DNA from: Patescibacteria group bacterium
Lineage (GTDB): Bacteria; Patescibacteriota; Minisyncoccia; Moranbacterales; DUUL01
Direction: 5' to 3'
DNA: 47,531 nt
Assembly: GCA_015493225.1 (NCBI GenBank)
Contig: WGDO01000037.1
Location: 1-47,531, forward strand
A program made the translations under genes and the position numbers. Below are positions 1 to 7,653 of the stretch, piece after piece; the first letter of the stretch is position 1; each line of letters begins with the position of its first letter. The notes beneath the pieces are model-generated. The model was not told the DNA's origin and did no database searches. It saw only the letters and a list, made by a program, of their open reading frames with translations.

Positions 1-557
1 AGTTGAGGATTTTTTGTTAAATATCTTCTGATGTTTTGCTTAGCATGAAAGTGACAGTACTGGAATGGAATACTGTGGAAAATACTGGGTAAACCAGGCA
101 ATCCATCTCCTGTGATAGACCTAAAAGTATAGCCTAAATTTTCTAAGTATAGCCTACCTTCGTAATAATATTTTAACTTTTCAGTGTCTACGAATTTCCA
201 CCAAAGACATTCTTTGTTTTTTTGGTCTCTAAAAACTACTACCGCAAAATCTCCAAAGAAGGTAGTGTCCACGGCTAGTGATAAATTCCTTGGTGTGTGT
301 ATTTTTACAGGCAAAATTATTTCATCAAAAAGATTTTGAATAGTATTTGTTTTTAGATGGTATTCTTGAGATAGTTCAGATAGAGTTTGTTTAGAAAAAG
401 AATACAAACAAAAAAGCTCTTCCTTAGTAGGAAGAACTTTTTTATTTGCTTGAAATTTCTTTTTACAGTTCTTGTATTGCCATCTCTGATGACCATCTCT
501 TTTACCTTTTTTAATACATTTGCTATTGTTGCAATAAGGACATTTTTTCTTATTCAT
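1..557 (-). CDS. Transposase with N-terminal zinc ribbon, 3' part outside the window
   Basis: Reading from an ATG at 557 on the minus strand gives 185 codons without a stop, running off the left edge. The N-terminus is a zinc-ribbon-like stretch (CPYC at residues 6-9, NCKKKF near 30-35; one expected cysteine is missing), followed by a helix-turn-helix-like segment around 58-75. Acidic residues sit where DDE transposases have them: D97 in LAVDTTFFGD and D151 in ITGDGLPGL, followed by the IS256/MULE-like block QYCHFHAKQNIRRYL. I infer a cut-and-paste IS transposase. The exact family cannot be fixed without the C-terminus and the terminal repeats. It lies in the same orientation as the interrupted trpB at 624-1166 and is the likely cause of that break. 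Confidence 0.8.
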   Translation of the reverse strand, partial: MNKKKCPYCNNSKCIKKGKRDGHQRWQYKNCKKKFQANKKVLPTKEELFCLYSFSKQTLSELSQEYHLKTNTIQNLFDEIILPVKIHTPRNLSLAVDTTFFGDFAVVVFRDQKNKECLWWKFVDTEKLKYYYEGRLYLENLGYTFRSITGDGLPGLPSIFHSIPFQYCHFHAKQNIRRYLTKNPQ

Positions 558-568
558 ACGTTTGAATG

Positions 569-603
569 TTAAAAAACCTAGTTAAATACTAGGTTAGTTT
601 AAC
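569..603. repeat. Hairpin in the leader of the insertion sequence
   Basis: AACCTAGT (575-582) and ACTAGGTT (588-595) form a hairpin with a five-base loop. It is extended by GTTAAA at the left and TTTAAC at the right. It lies just upstream of the transposase start and may limit read-through from trpB or belong to the IS end. Confidence 0.5.
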
Positions 604-623
604 ATGTTAGGTCCCATTGAGCA

Positions 624-1166
624 CTATATGCCGGATTTACCGCCGTCAGTTACTTCAATGACCGTTGCACCCAATAATTTCATACGAGTAACATTTTGTT
701 TTTGTTTTTTTATATCAATAGAACCCATATGAATTTCACATTTTAATCCGACAATAGCGGCAGCCGTTGCCAGAGCAACGCCATGTTGTCCAGCCCCAGT
801 TTCAGCCAGTAATTTTTTCTTTCCCATCCTCTTGGCAAGAAGAGCCTCACCCAAGCAATGGTTTATTTTGTGAGCGCCGGTGTGATTTAAGTCTTCTCGT
901 TTGAGGTATATTTTAGCTCCGCCAAGTTTTTTGGTGAGATTCTTTGCGAAATAAAGAGGCGAAGGTCGGCCAACATAATTTTTAAGCAAATCTGTATATT
1001 CTTCTAAAAAAGAAGAATCATTTTTTGCATCATTATAGGCTTGCTCAATCTCCTCAAATGCTGGTATGAGTTCAGGTGGAATAAATTTACCACCGTATTC
1101 GCCAAAATAGCCAGCATTATTTGGTGAAATATTTAAGTCTTTATTTTTAGTTGTTGTAGTTTTCAT
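624..1166 (-). pseudogene. trpB: Tryptophan synthase beta chain, 5' fragment cut by an insertion sequence
   Basis: The 180 codons match the N-terminal part of Trp[19 protein letters not shown] near the start, the PLP-lysine motif HTGAHKINH with K100, and [10 protein letters not shown]. TrpB normally condenses indole with serine in the last step of tryptophan synthesis and is about 390-400 residues long. Here the reading frame leaves the family after about residue 177 (VTDGGKS) and stops three codons later. The remaining C-terminal half, with the glycine-rich phosphate loop, is absent from the window. A transposase gene starts 67 bp downstream in the same orientation, so the simplest explanation is an IS insertion. 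The rest of trpB may lie to the left of the window. No other trp gene is present here. Confidence 0.85.
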
Positions 1167-1321
1167 AAAATTTATTATTAATAATTTAAGTTTAATTAAT
1201 TCATATACAAAAATATGCGCCAGCGTTCAGAGGCACGATTTTTAAATATGAAATTTTTTTTAATATAGAAGTACATATAAAATTATTACAAATTGGAATT
1301 AATGTTTGATAAATAAAAAAA

Positions 1322-1416
1322 TCGTTCAAATATTTGAACGACCAGTGTATTATCTAATATTATCTTAAAAGTTATATTTTACGGAAACACAAAACTCGTT
1401 CAAATGATTGAACGAC
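1322..1416. promoter_or_regulatory. Two near-identical palindromes upstream of trpB, candidate operators
   Basis: A perfect 18 bp palindrome CGTTCAAATATTTGAACG (1323-1340) and a close relative CGTTCAAATGATTGAACG (1397-1414) lie 74 bp apart, start to start, in the spacer between trpB and the flavoprotein gene. Both are followed by ACC. A pair of matching dyads at this spacing suggests a dimeric DNA-binding protein, but no regulator gene is next to them. Confidence 0.4.
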
Positions 1417-1499
1417 CTGCCAAGTGCTAACATTTAAAATATTATATTTGCTCATATTCTTAATATATCATTAATTATCCCAAAAAGCAATAGACAATC

Positions 1500-1532
1500 G
1501 GACATTTTGTAAATCGCATTGACAAAATGTCC
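1500..1532. repeat. Inverted repeat GGACATTTTGT / ACAAAATGTCC
   Basis: Perfect 11 bp arms (1500-1510 and 1522-1532) are separated by 11 bases, 62 bp ahead of the flavoprotein start. There is no U-run, so this is more likely a protein-binding site or leader hairpin than a terminator. Confidence 0.4.
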
Positions 1533-1593
1533 AGGTGGAGTAGGATGATATTAGACATGTCAAAGTAGTAGTTTTAAATTTTAAATTAAAAAT

Positions 1594-2886
1594 TTGAGCG
1601 AAGCGATATATGATGTAATAGTTATTGGTGGTGGGCCGGCAGGAATGATAGCGGCGGGAAGGGCTGGGCAGTTGGGCCAGTCCGTTTTGTTATTGGAGAA
1701 AAATAAGGAATTGGGAATAAAATTATTAATGACTGGAAAAGACCGTTGTAATGTTACTCATTTTTCCGAAGATAAAAATGAGCTGATTGAGGCTTATGGA
1801 AAAGATGGAAAATTTTTGTATTCCGCCTTTGCTATATTTGGCAATAGAGAAGTAATGGATTTTTTTGAAAATAGAGGTGTAAAATTAAAAGTAGAAAGAG
1901 GCAATCGTGTTTTTCCGGTTAGTGATAAGTCCAGTGACATTAGATGGGCTTTATTAAATTTTTTAAAAAAACACGAAGTTAAAATTGAAACCAGAGCAAC
2001 AGTTTCTGGAATTATCAGTGGTGACATTTTAGATGATAATAATTCAGAGTCATTTCAAAAAACAATAAAGGGAATCGTTCTAACAAGTGGTGAAAAAGTT
2101 GAAGCTAAAAAATACGTTATTACCACTGGCGGATTATCTTATCCAGCCACCGGCTCCACTGGTGATGGCTATGAATGGGCAAAAGAATTAGGACATAAAA
2201 TCGTAAAGCCACGACCAGCCTTGTCGCCAATTATTTTAGCAGACTGGTTCAGAGAAGACTTAGAAGGATTGAGTCTTAAAAATATAGAGTTAAGTATTTT
2301 TCAAGATAAGAAAAAAAATGATTCAAAATTTGGCGAAATGTTATTTACTAAAAATGGTATTAGTGGCCCGGTAGTTTTGGATTTAAGTAAAAAAGTTGGT
2401 GAATTATTTGAGGGGATAAAAGAAGAACCTACAGAAAGTAGAATTGATCTAAGGTTAGATCTAAAACCGGCTTTAGATTTTGTAAAATTAGATAAACGAA
2501 TACAGCGTGACTTTCAAGCGGGAAATAACAGACAATTCAAAAATATTTTAGATAAACTATTACCAAAGAAGCTTATCCCAGTTGTCATAAAATTGTCAAA
2601 GATAAATCCGGATAAACAAGTTAATTTAATTACCAGGGAAGAAAGAAAACGATTAGTACGAGCTCTAAAAGAATTTCCCCTACATCCTGAAAAACTCGTT
2701 GGTTTTGGTAAGGCAATTATAACCACCGGGGGAGTAGACTTAAAAGAAGTTAATTCCAAAACTATGCAATCACGCTTAGTAAATAATTTATATTTTGCCG
2801 GCGAAGTTCTTAATCTTGACGGACCTACTGGAGGCTACAATCTTCAAATCGCCTGGTCCACCGGCTATATTGCAGGGGGAGAGTAA
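1594..2886 (+). CDS. HI0933/YhiN-family flavoprotein (NAD(P)/FAD-dependent oxidoreductase)
   Basis: This 430-residue protein has the FAD dinucleotide-binding motif VIGGGPAGMIAAGRA at residues 10-24 and the family signature LLMTGKDRCNVTH around 45-56. At the C-terminus it has a second nucleotide-binding block, GGVDLKEVNS, and NLYFAGEVLNLDGPTGGYN, which closes the FAD site. Length and motif order are those of the HI0933-like family, whose physiological substrate is unknown in most bacteria. The start is TTG at 1594; the first internal ATG lies inside the Rossmann fold and would remove the glycine loop. No clear ribosome-binding site is seen. It appears monocistronic and is followed by a large palindrome at 2981. 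Confidence 0.9.
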   Translation: MSEAIYDVIVIGGGPAGMIAAGRAGQLGQSVLLLEKNKELGIKLLMTGKDRCNVTHFSEDKNELIEAYGKDGKFLYSAFAIFGNREVMDFFENRGVKLKVERGNRVFPVSDKSSDIRWALLNFLKKHEVKIETRATVSGIISGDILDDNNSESFQKTIKGIVLTSGEKVEAKKYVITTGGLSYPATGSTGDGYEWAKELGHKIVKPRPALSPIILADWFREDLEGLSLKNIELSIFQDKKKNDSKFGEMLFTKNGISGPVVLDLSKKVGELFEGIKEEPTESRIDLRLDLKPALDFVKLDKRIQRDFQAGNNRQFKNILDKLLPKKLIPVVIKLSKINPDKQVNLITREERKRLVRALKEFPLHPEKLVGFGKAIITTGGVDLKEVNSKTMQSRLVNNLYFAGEVLNLDGPTGGYNLQIAWSTGYIAGGE

Positions 2887-2980
2887 ATAAGAATTAAAAA
2901 TTAAAAATTAAGAATTAAGAATTAAAAATGAAGAATGGAGAATTGATGGTTTTTTGTATGATTCTGTAACATTGGTTATT

Positions 2981-3022
2981 ACGCCAATACTTTAGCGATA
3001 CATATCACTGAAGTATTGGCGT
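2981..3022. terminator. 42 bp near-perfect palindrome between convergent genes
   Basis: The 21-base arms begin ACGCCAATACTT and end AAGTATTGGCGT and differ at three positions. It lies between the stop of the plus-strand flavoprotein and the end of the minus-strand membrane protein, where a bidirectional terminator would be expected, but no strong U-run follows on either strand. Confidence 0.4.
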
Positions 3023-3097
3023 AGAATTACAAAGAAATAATTTTTGGGAAGCTGGAAGGGTAGCTTGGATAAGTTTGGGAAACAGACAAGGTCGTTT

Positions 3098-3916
3098 TTA
3101 GGCAAATATAAACTGTAAATTAAAACAGTCACTTTTACTTAATATCCAAAGAATAAATATTGTTAACAAAAGTGTTGCGAATAGATATTGATGGAATTTT
3201 TTGGTGGACAAAGAACTTCTTGGAGGTCGTTTGTTATATAGTTTTGGCAACTGAACAAGAAAAATTGGTATAAATGCAATTTGAAGAAATGCTAGAGTAC
3301 ACCAAACTGAAGGAAAATTGGTGCAGATGTTTTCTTGTTGTTTGAGGTATGAATAGATTGAATAAAATAAAGAAATAAAAAAAGAAATCATCATTGTAAC
3401 TAGAGGATACATTAGTGTTACAGATCCCTTTATATATCTTTTGATATTTTGTCTTCCAAATATGATACAAATATTCCAGTAAATTAATAAAAATAACCAA
3501 ATTAAGGTCCAAACAAAAATAGAGTAGTGTGTTAAGTGAAAATCTAAGGTGTCAAAATGAGTATTTTTACTGAAAAGATAAATAATAGAAATTAGAAGCC
3601 CTATAAATCCAAGTCGTTTAAAATAAAAATTTTTATTATATAATATTTCCAATGATATTCCATAAATTATCATTCCAGATAACGAAATAAGTAATCCAAC
3701 CTTGTAAATAATTTGACTTTGATAGTGCAAAGATAAAAATTCAAATACTTGATGTGTGCCGATTAGAGATCCGGCAAACATATAAATTTTTAAAAAATAC
3801 TGTAAATCGTTTCTGCCTTTTTTAGTGTAGTATAGTTTGGCTAAATAATAGCCACTAGATGCTATGAATAATATAAGCAGGCCAGTGAACAATTGTATTT
3901 TTTCAGCATAAGGCAT
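3098..3916 (-). CDS. Polytopic membrane protein of unknown function
   Basis: The 272-residue product has about eight hydrophobic segments (for example LLILFIASSGYYLAKLYY near the N-terminus, YSIFVWTLIWLFLLIYW in the middle, ATLLLTIFILWIL near the C-terminus) and short basic loops. I do not recognise a family; the layout recalls the membrane parts of sensor proteins, but no signalling domain is attached. Its promoter must lie in the 191 bp shared with the divergent mreB. It may be lineage-specific. Confidence 0.7.
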   Translation of the reverse strand: MPYAEKIQLFTGLLILFIASSGYYLAKLYYTKKGRNDLQYFLKIYMFAGSLIGTHQVFEFLSLHYQSQIIYKVGLLISLSGMIIYGISLEILYNKNFYFKRLGFIGLLISIIYLFSKNTHFDTLDFHLTHYSIFVWTLIWLFLLIYWNICIIFGRQNIKRYIKGSVTLMYPLVTMMISFFISLFYSIYSYLKQQENICTNFPSVWCTLAFLQIAFIPIFLVQLPKLYNKRPPRSSLSTKKFHQYLFATLLLTIFILWILSKSDCFNLQFIFA

Positions 3917-4107
3917 GGAGTTGCTATTTTAAAAATTACGCATAAATTATACCACAACAGTTGAACTTTGTGAAAAACAATGATAGTATGGGGAAGTAGA
4001 GAGACAGTCTAAAGTCAAAAGTCTAAAGTCGAAAGTCCCTAAAGCCTGTAAAATCTTTTATGGGAGAGTTAAAATTCTAAATTCACAAATTCTAAATTCG
4101 TAAAACG
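3917..4107. other. Divergent spacer with short AAAGTC repeats
   Basis: The spacer between the membrane protein and mreB carries imperfect direct repeats of AAAGTC (4015-4037, for example GTCTAAAGTC twice). Similar AAAGTC or GACTTTATAG micro-repeats occur at 5120-5150 and 29463-29502, always just outside genes. No clear promoter can be assigned. Confidence 0.4.
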
Positions 4108-5112
4108 ATGTTAGTCAGAAAAATAGGAATAGATTTAGGAACAGCAAATACCTTAGTTTTCATTGCCAATAAAGGAATTGTAGCCAACGAACCTTCGGTG
4201 GTTGCTTTGGCTACCGATAGTAATGAGGTGTTAGCGGTGGGAAAAGAGGCCAAAGAAATGATTGGGCGAACACCAGATATGATTACCGCCTATCGTCCCC
4301 TAAAAGATGGAGTGATTGCTGATTATCGTGTTACCGAAGCAATGTTACGATATTTTATTAATAAAGTTACCCCGAAAATCCGATTGATTAAACCGGATGT
4401 TTTAGTTTCCATTCCCGCCGGAGCAACTTCCACGGAAAAAAGGGCCGTATCAGAAGCAGTGATGAAAGCCGGTGCAAAAAATGCCTATATCGTTTCCGAA
4501 CCAGTTTTAGCAGCTATTGGTGCCGGCATCGCCGTAAATAGCGCTAATGGAAATATGATTGTAGACATCGGTGGAGGAACAGCTGAGGTGGCGGTTATTT
4601 CTTTGGGCGGAGTTGTTTCCGTTCATAGTGCCAGAGTAGGGGGAGATAAACTTGATGCCGCTATTATGCATTACATCAAAAAAAGATATGGGTTGGCCAT
4701 CGGAGAACGAACAGCCGAAGATATTAAAATTACCATTGGTAATGCCATGCCTCAAATTAAAGAAAAGTATATGGAAGTAAGAGGGCGAGATTTAATTGGT
4801 GGGTTACCTAGGACAGTTCGTGTTTCTGCTAATGAAATCAATGAGGCAATGAAAGAGGAATTGGTAGAAATCATTAATGCGGTGCGAAAAGTTTTACAGG
4901 AAACACCTCCAGAATTGGCTGCGGATATTATGGACAAGGGAATGGTTTTGTCAGGCGGAGGAGCTTTGATTAGAAATTTAGATAAATTTATAACCAAAAC
5001 AATCGGCGTTCCTTGTTATGTGGCTGATGATGCTTTAAATTGCGTTGTCAAGGGAACCGGACTAGCTTTGGAAAACCTGGATTCTTATAAGAGGATTGTG
5101 ATGGGAAAGTAA
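4108..5112 (+). CDS. mreB: Rod-shape-determining protein MreB
   Basis: MreB is an actin-like ATPase that polymerises under the membrane and guides lateral wall synthesis. The 334 residues carry the actin-fold signatures: phosphate 1 IGIDLGTANTLVFI (residues 7-20), phosphate 2 IVDIGGGTAEVAVI (about 150-163) and the adenosine loop VLSGGGALIRNL (about 275-286). Length equals the family norm. The ATG at 4108 is the first in frame and gives the usual short N-terminus. There is no mreC or mreD next to it, so it stands alone here. No Shine-Dalgarno sequence is visible. Confidence 0.97.
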   Translation: MLVRKIGIDLGTANTLVFIANKGIVANEPSVVALATDSNEVLAVGKEAKEMIGRTPDMITAYRPLKDGVIADYRVTEAMLRYFINKVTPKIRLIKPDVLVSIPAGATSTEKRAVSEAVMKAGAKNAYIVSEPVLAAIGAGIAVNSANGNMIVDIGGGTAEVAVISLGGVVSVHSARVGGDKLDAAIMHYIKKRYGLAIGERTAEDIKITIGNAMPQIKEKYMEVRGRDLIGGLPRTVRVSANEINEAMKEELVEIINAVRKVLQETPPELAADIMDKGMVLSGGGALIRNLDKFITKTIGVPCYVADDALNCVVKGTGLALENLDSYKRIVMGK

Positions 5113-5401
5113 AAGTAGTTAAAAGTTTGTAAAGTCCATAAAGTCGAAAGTAAATTTTAATTTGTAATTTGTAATTTGCAAATTTTAATTCAAACATAAT
5201 TGTTTAAATTTTAAATTTTCCAAACAAGCTATAAATTATCAAATGTCTTATATTTATCATTGTTTTAAACATTTAAAATTGAATATTTTAAAATTGAATT
5301 AAAATTTACAAATTACAAATTAAAATTATTTAAAAGAATCTTTTCTTGTAATGATAATTTAAGGCGTATTATAAATAAATCAGTTATAATTCCAAATTTA
5401 A
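5113..5401. other. AT-rich spacer with AATTTTAATTC-type repeats
   Basis: This 289 bp spacer holds several direct and inverted copies of AATTTGTAATTTG and AAATTTTAATTCAA. The same words recur at 9000-9070, 10660-10700 and 25545-25590, so this is a dispersed low-complexity repeat. No gene is seen. Confidence 0.4.
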
Positions 5402-6487
5402 ATGATCGGCATCGACGCTTCCCGGGCGTTTGTGAAAAATCGCACCGGCATAGAAGAATATTCTTATCAAGTTATTAAACATCTGCGAGTGGGGCTAAAA
5501 GACCAGCAGGTGATTCTTTATTTACGTTGGGGCGATCGAAAAAATATTGATTTTGAGATACCGAGAAATTGGCAAGTAAAAGAACTACTGAAAAAATATT
5601 TTTGGACACAGTTTGGTTTAAGCGCTGAATTATTGGTTAATCCAGTGGATGTTTTATTTGTGCCAGCCCATACTATTCCTTTTATTCATCCCCGACGAAG
5701 TGTTGTGACTATTCACGGTTTGGAGTATGAATTTTCTCCGGAGAGTTATTCTTTGTATTCACGAATTTTTCATCGTTTTTTTATTAAGAAAAGTTGCCGC
5801 TGGGCAGATGAAATTATTGCCGTTTCTGATAAAACCAAACAGGATTTAATTAAGTTGTACAAAACACCAGCAGATAAAATTAAAATTATACCAAATGGAT
5901 TTAATCCGATTGATTTAGAAAACATTAATAAAAATAAAATTATTAAAAAAAATAAACCCTATTTATTTTTTATTGGTCGTTTGGAGGAAAGAAAAAATGT
6001 AGTAAATATTATCAAGGCCTTTGAAATTCTAAAAAATAAATATCATTATTCCGGAACATTGCTATTGAGTGGTGGTAAAGGGCATGGCTATGATAAAATT
6101 AAAAAAGTTATCAAAGAGTCACCATACAAAATTGATATTCATGAATTAGGGTTTGTAAGCGAAGATGAAAAATGGCAATATTTTAAATACGCCGATGCTT
6201 TTTTATTTCCTTCTTTATTAGAGGGATTTGGAATACCGATTTTAGAAGCCCAGAGTGTAGGGACGCCAGTGATTACTTCTGATTTAAGTCCGATGAAAGA
6301 AGTAGTAGGAGACAAAAGAGTAATAGCAAATCCCAACGAACCGTCACAAATTGCCGAAATAGTTCATAAAATTTTACAAAACAAAGAATTGCGAGGAGAT
6401 GTTATTAAACAAGGATTGAAAAATATCAAAAAATATAGTTGGCAAAAGACAGCCGGGGAAATTACCGGGATGTTGAGAGGTCAGTAA
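5402..6487 (+). CDS. Glycosyltransferase family 4 (GT-B fold)
   Basis: The 361-residue protein has the two-domain organisation of retaining GT4 enzymes. The N-terminal acceptor domain includes VVTIHGLEYEF. The C-terminal donor domain includes FIGRLEERKNVVNII (about residues 190-204) and the EX7E motif EGFGIPILEA with PVITSDLSPMKEVVGD. It likely transfers a sugar from a nucleotide donor during surface polysaccharide or glycolipid synthesis; donor and acceptor cannot be read from sequence. The ATG at 5402 directly precedes the first beta strand (IGIDASRA). A second GT4 lies at 9423, so the region may contribute to one envelope pathway. Confidence 0.93.
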   Translation: MIGIDASRAFVKNRTGIEEYSYQVIKHLRVGLKDQQVILYLRWGDRKNIDFEIPRNWQVKELLKKYFWTQFGLSAELLVNPVDVLFVPAHTIPFIHPRRSVVTIHGLEYEFSPESYSLYSRIFHRFFIKKSCRWADEIIAVSDKTKQDLIKLYKTPADKIKIIPNGFNPIDLENINKNKIIKKNKPYLFFIGRLEERKNVVNIIKAFEILKNKYHYSGTLLLSGGKGHGYDKIKKVIKESPYKIDIHELGFVSEDEKWQYFKYADAFLFPSLLEGFGIPILEAQSVGTPVITSDLSPMKEVVGDKRVIANPNEPSQIAEIVHKILQNKELRGDVIKQGLKNIKKYSWQKTAGEITGMLRGQ

Positions 6488-6764
6488 TAGATGGAGGGTG
6501 TAAGGAGTTGATAAATGGGTGATAGAGATTTATGATTTATGATTTAAGATTTAAGAGATTTAGTTGCTAGTTATTGTAATTTGAGATGGGTTTGTCTTTT
6601 GGGATTTATATAGGATATTTCATATGTATTATTTGTTGCAATTTTGTAAGATGCACATTGTGAATCATGTAGTCATTGACTAATAGTGCTATGTAAGGTA
6701 TATTTAAAATACTTAAATATTTTAAATATTTATTTTTAGATAAAAAGTTCTTTTTAAAAATATT

Positions 6765-6811
6765 CGTTGTAGTAAAGATCTTAGTTTGATACTGATCTCT
6801 TTACTGCAACG
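6765..6811 (+). promoter_or_regulatory. Hairpin upstream of an ORFan gene
   Basis: CGTTGTAGTAAAGATC (6765-6780) pairs with GATCTCTTTACTGCAACG (6794-6811) with one bulge or mismatch. It sits in the 382 bp spacer 6488-6869, about 60 bp before the ATG at 6870, where it could be an operator, a leader hairpin or the edge of a mobile cassette. The rest of the spacer is AT-rich with no recognisable gene. Confidence 0.45.
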
Positions 6812-6869
6812 AAGTCGATTGGCGATTATCGTGCAGTAAATTATTAATACTCGAATATGGAGGCTTATT

Positions 6870-7505
6870 ATGAGCAATACATTGAGTAGACAGGAGTTTG
6901 CATTAATGCAAAAAATAACAATAAATTTTCCTTTTGGGAAACATCCGGAAGATTTCTTGCAGTTTTTTGCTGAGATGAGCCATCAGGAACTTAAAAAAGC
7001 TTGGAGCCGATTTCTTGATTTAGGCATAGTGGGTAAAAAAAGGTCTTTTGTATTCAATGACAAGCAAAGACGTTTTCCGAGAAATATTGAATATAATGCA
7101 ATGTTTGAGATGGAATTTGTCAGAATGTTGGACAAATTTCCATCAGTGTTTCCGCCTACAGAAGTCGATATGATACCAATAGCTTTTTGGAGCACGGTAG
7201 AAAAGAAAACATGGTTAAAGGAAATAATTGTAAGCCTTGGAGGGATTGAAAAAGCCGTTTCACCCATCTGGTTATTGGCCGATCTGTTGAATGATCAAAA
7301 GAATGGAGAAAGTGGTCGTTTACTCATTACTAACCCAGGAACTTTTTATGGGTCTTTGTTCTTTGTGCGAAATATTGATGGTGTGCCAAGGAAAATATTT
7401 TGTTATTGGGACAAAAAATGGCACATACAAGCCGAAAGGCTTGATAATAAAAAGCCAGAGTATTTACTAAGCAAGGGACATTTGGTTTTTTGTGGACAAC
7501 CTTAA
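6870..7505 (+). CDS. ORFan protein with strong ribosome-binding site
   Basis: I do not recognise this 211-residue protein. It looks soluble, with a basic and aromatic N-terminal half (PFGKHPEDFLQFF, HQELKKAWSRF) and a C-terminal half rich in W, F and G (GTFYGSLFFVRNIDG, CYWDKKWHI). The start is secure: GGAGG at 6859-6863 is six bases before the ATG, in contrast to most core genes here, which lack a Shine-Dalgarno site. A strong terminator follows at 7534. Together with its leader hairpin it forms a self-contained unit like those at 11000-11320, 40579 and 41774-42759. Confidence 0.75.
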   Translation: MSNTLSRQEFALMQKITINFPFGKHPEDFLQFFAEMSHQELKKAWSRFLDLGIVGKKRSFVFNDKQRRFPRNIEYNAMFEMEFVRMLDKFPSVFPPTEVDMIPIAFWSTVEKKTWLKEIIVSLGGIEKAVSPIWLLADLLNDQKNGESGRLLITNPGTFYGSLFFVRNIDGVPRKIFCYWDKKWHIQAERLDNKKPEYLLSKGHLVFCGQP

Positions 7506-7533
7506 GCTCAAAGTTGTAGCCATATAATTTTAT

Positions 7534-7567
7534 AAATTGCCTCAGGAAATATCCTGAGGCAATTTTT
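7534..7567 (+). terminator. Intrinsic terminator
   Basis: AAATTGCCTCAGGA (7534-7547) pairs perfectly with TCCTGAGGCAATTT (7552-7565) around a four-base loop. The T-rich end of the stem supplies the U-run. It ends the ORFan gene at 6870-7505. Confidence 0.9.
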
Positions 7568-7653
7568 ACTTTCTTTTTTAACTAATTTAATGTAGAATAA
7601 ACAAAAAGATTTGTTTAGTTTATTTTTAAATAAATTAAGGATTTTATAGAGCT

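Noticed and set aside
387-572. Plus-strand ORF of 61 codons at the left edge
   Set aside because: It lies opposite the transposase frame, which has clear motifs; the plus-strand protein is a hydrophobic shadow.
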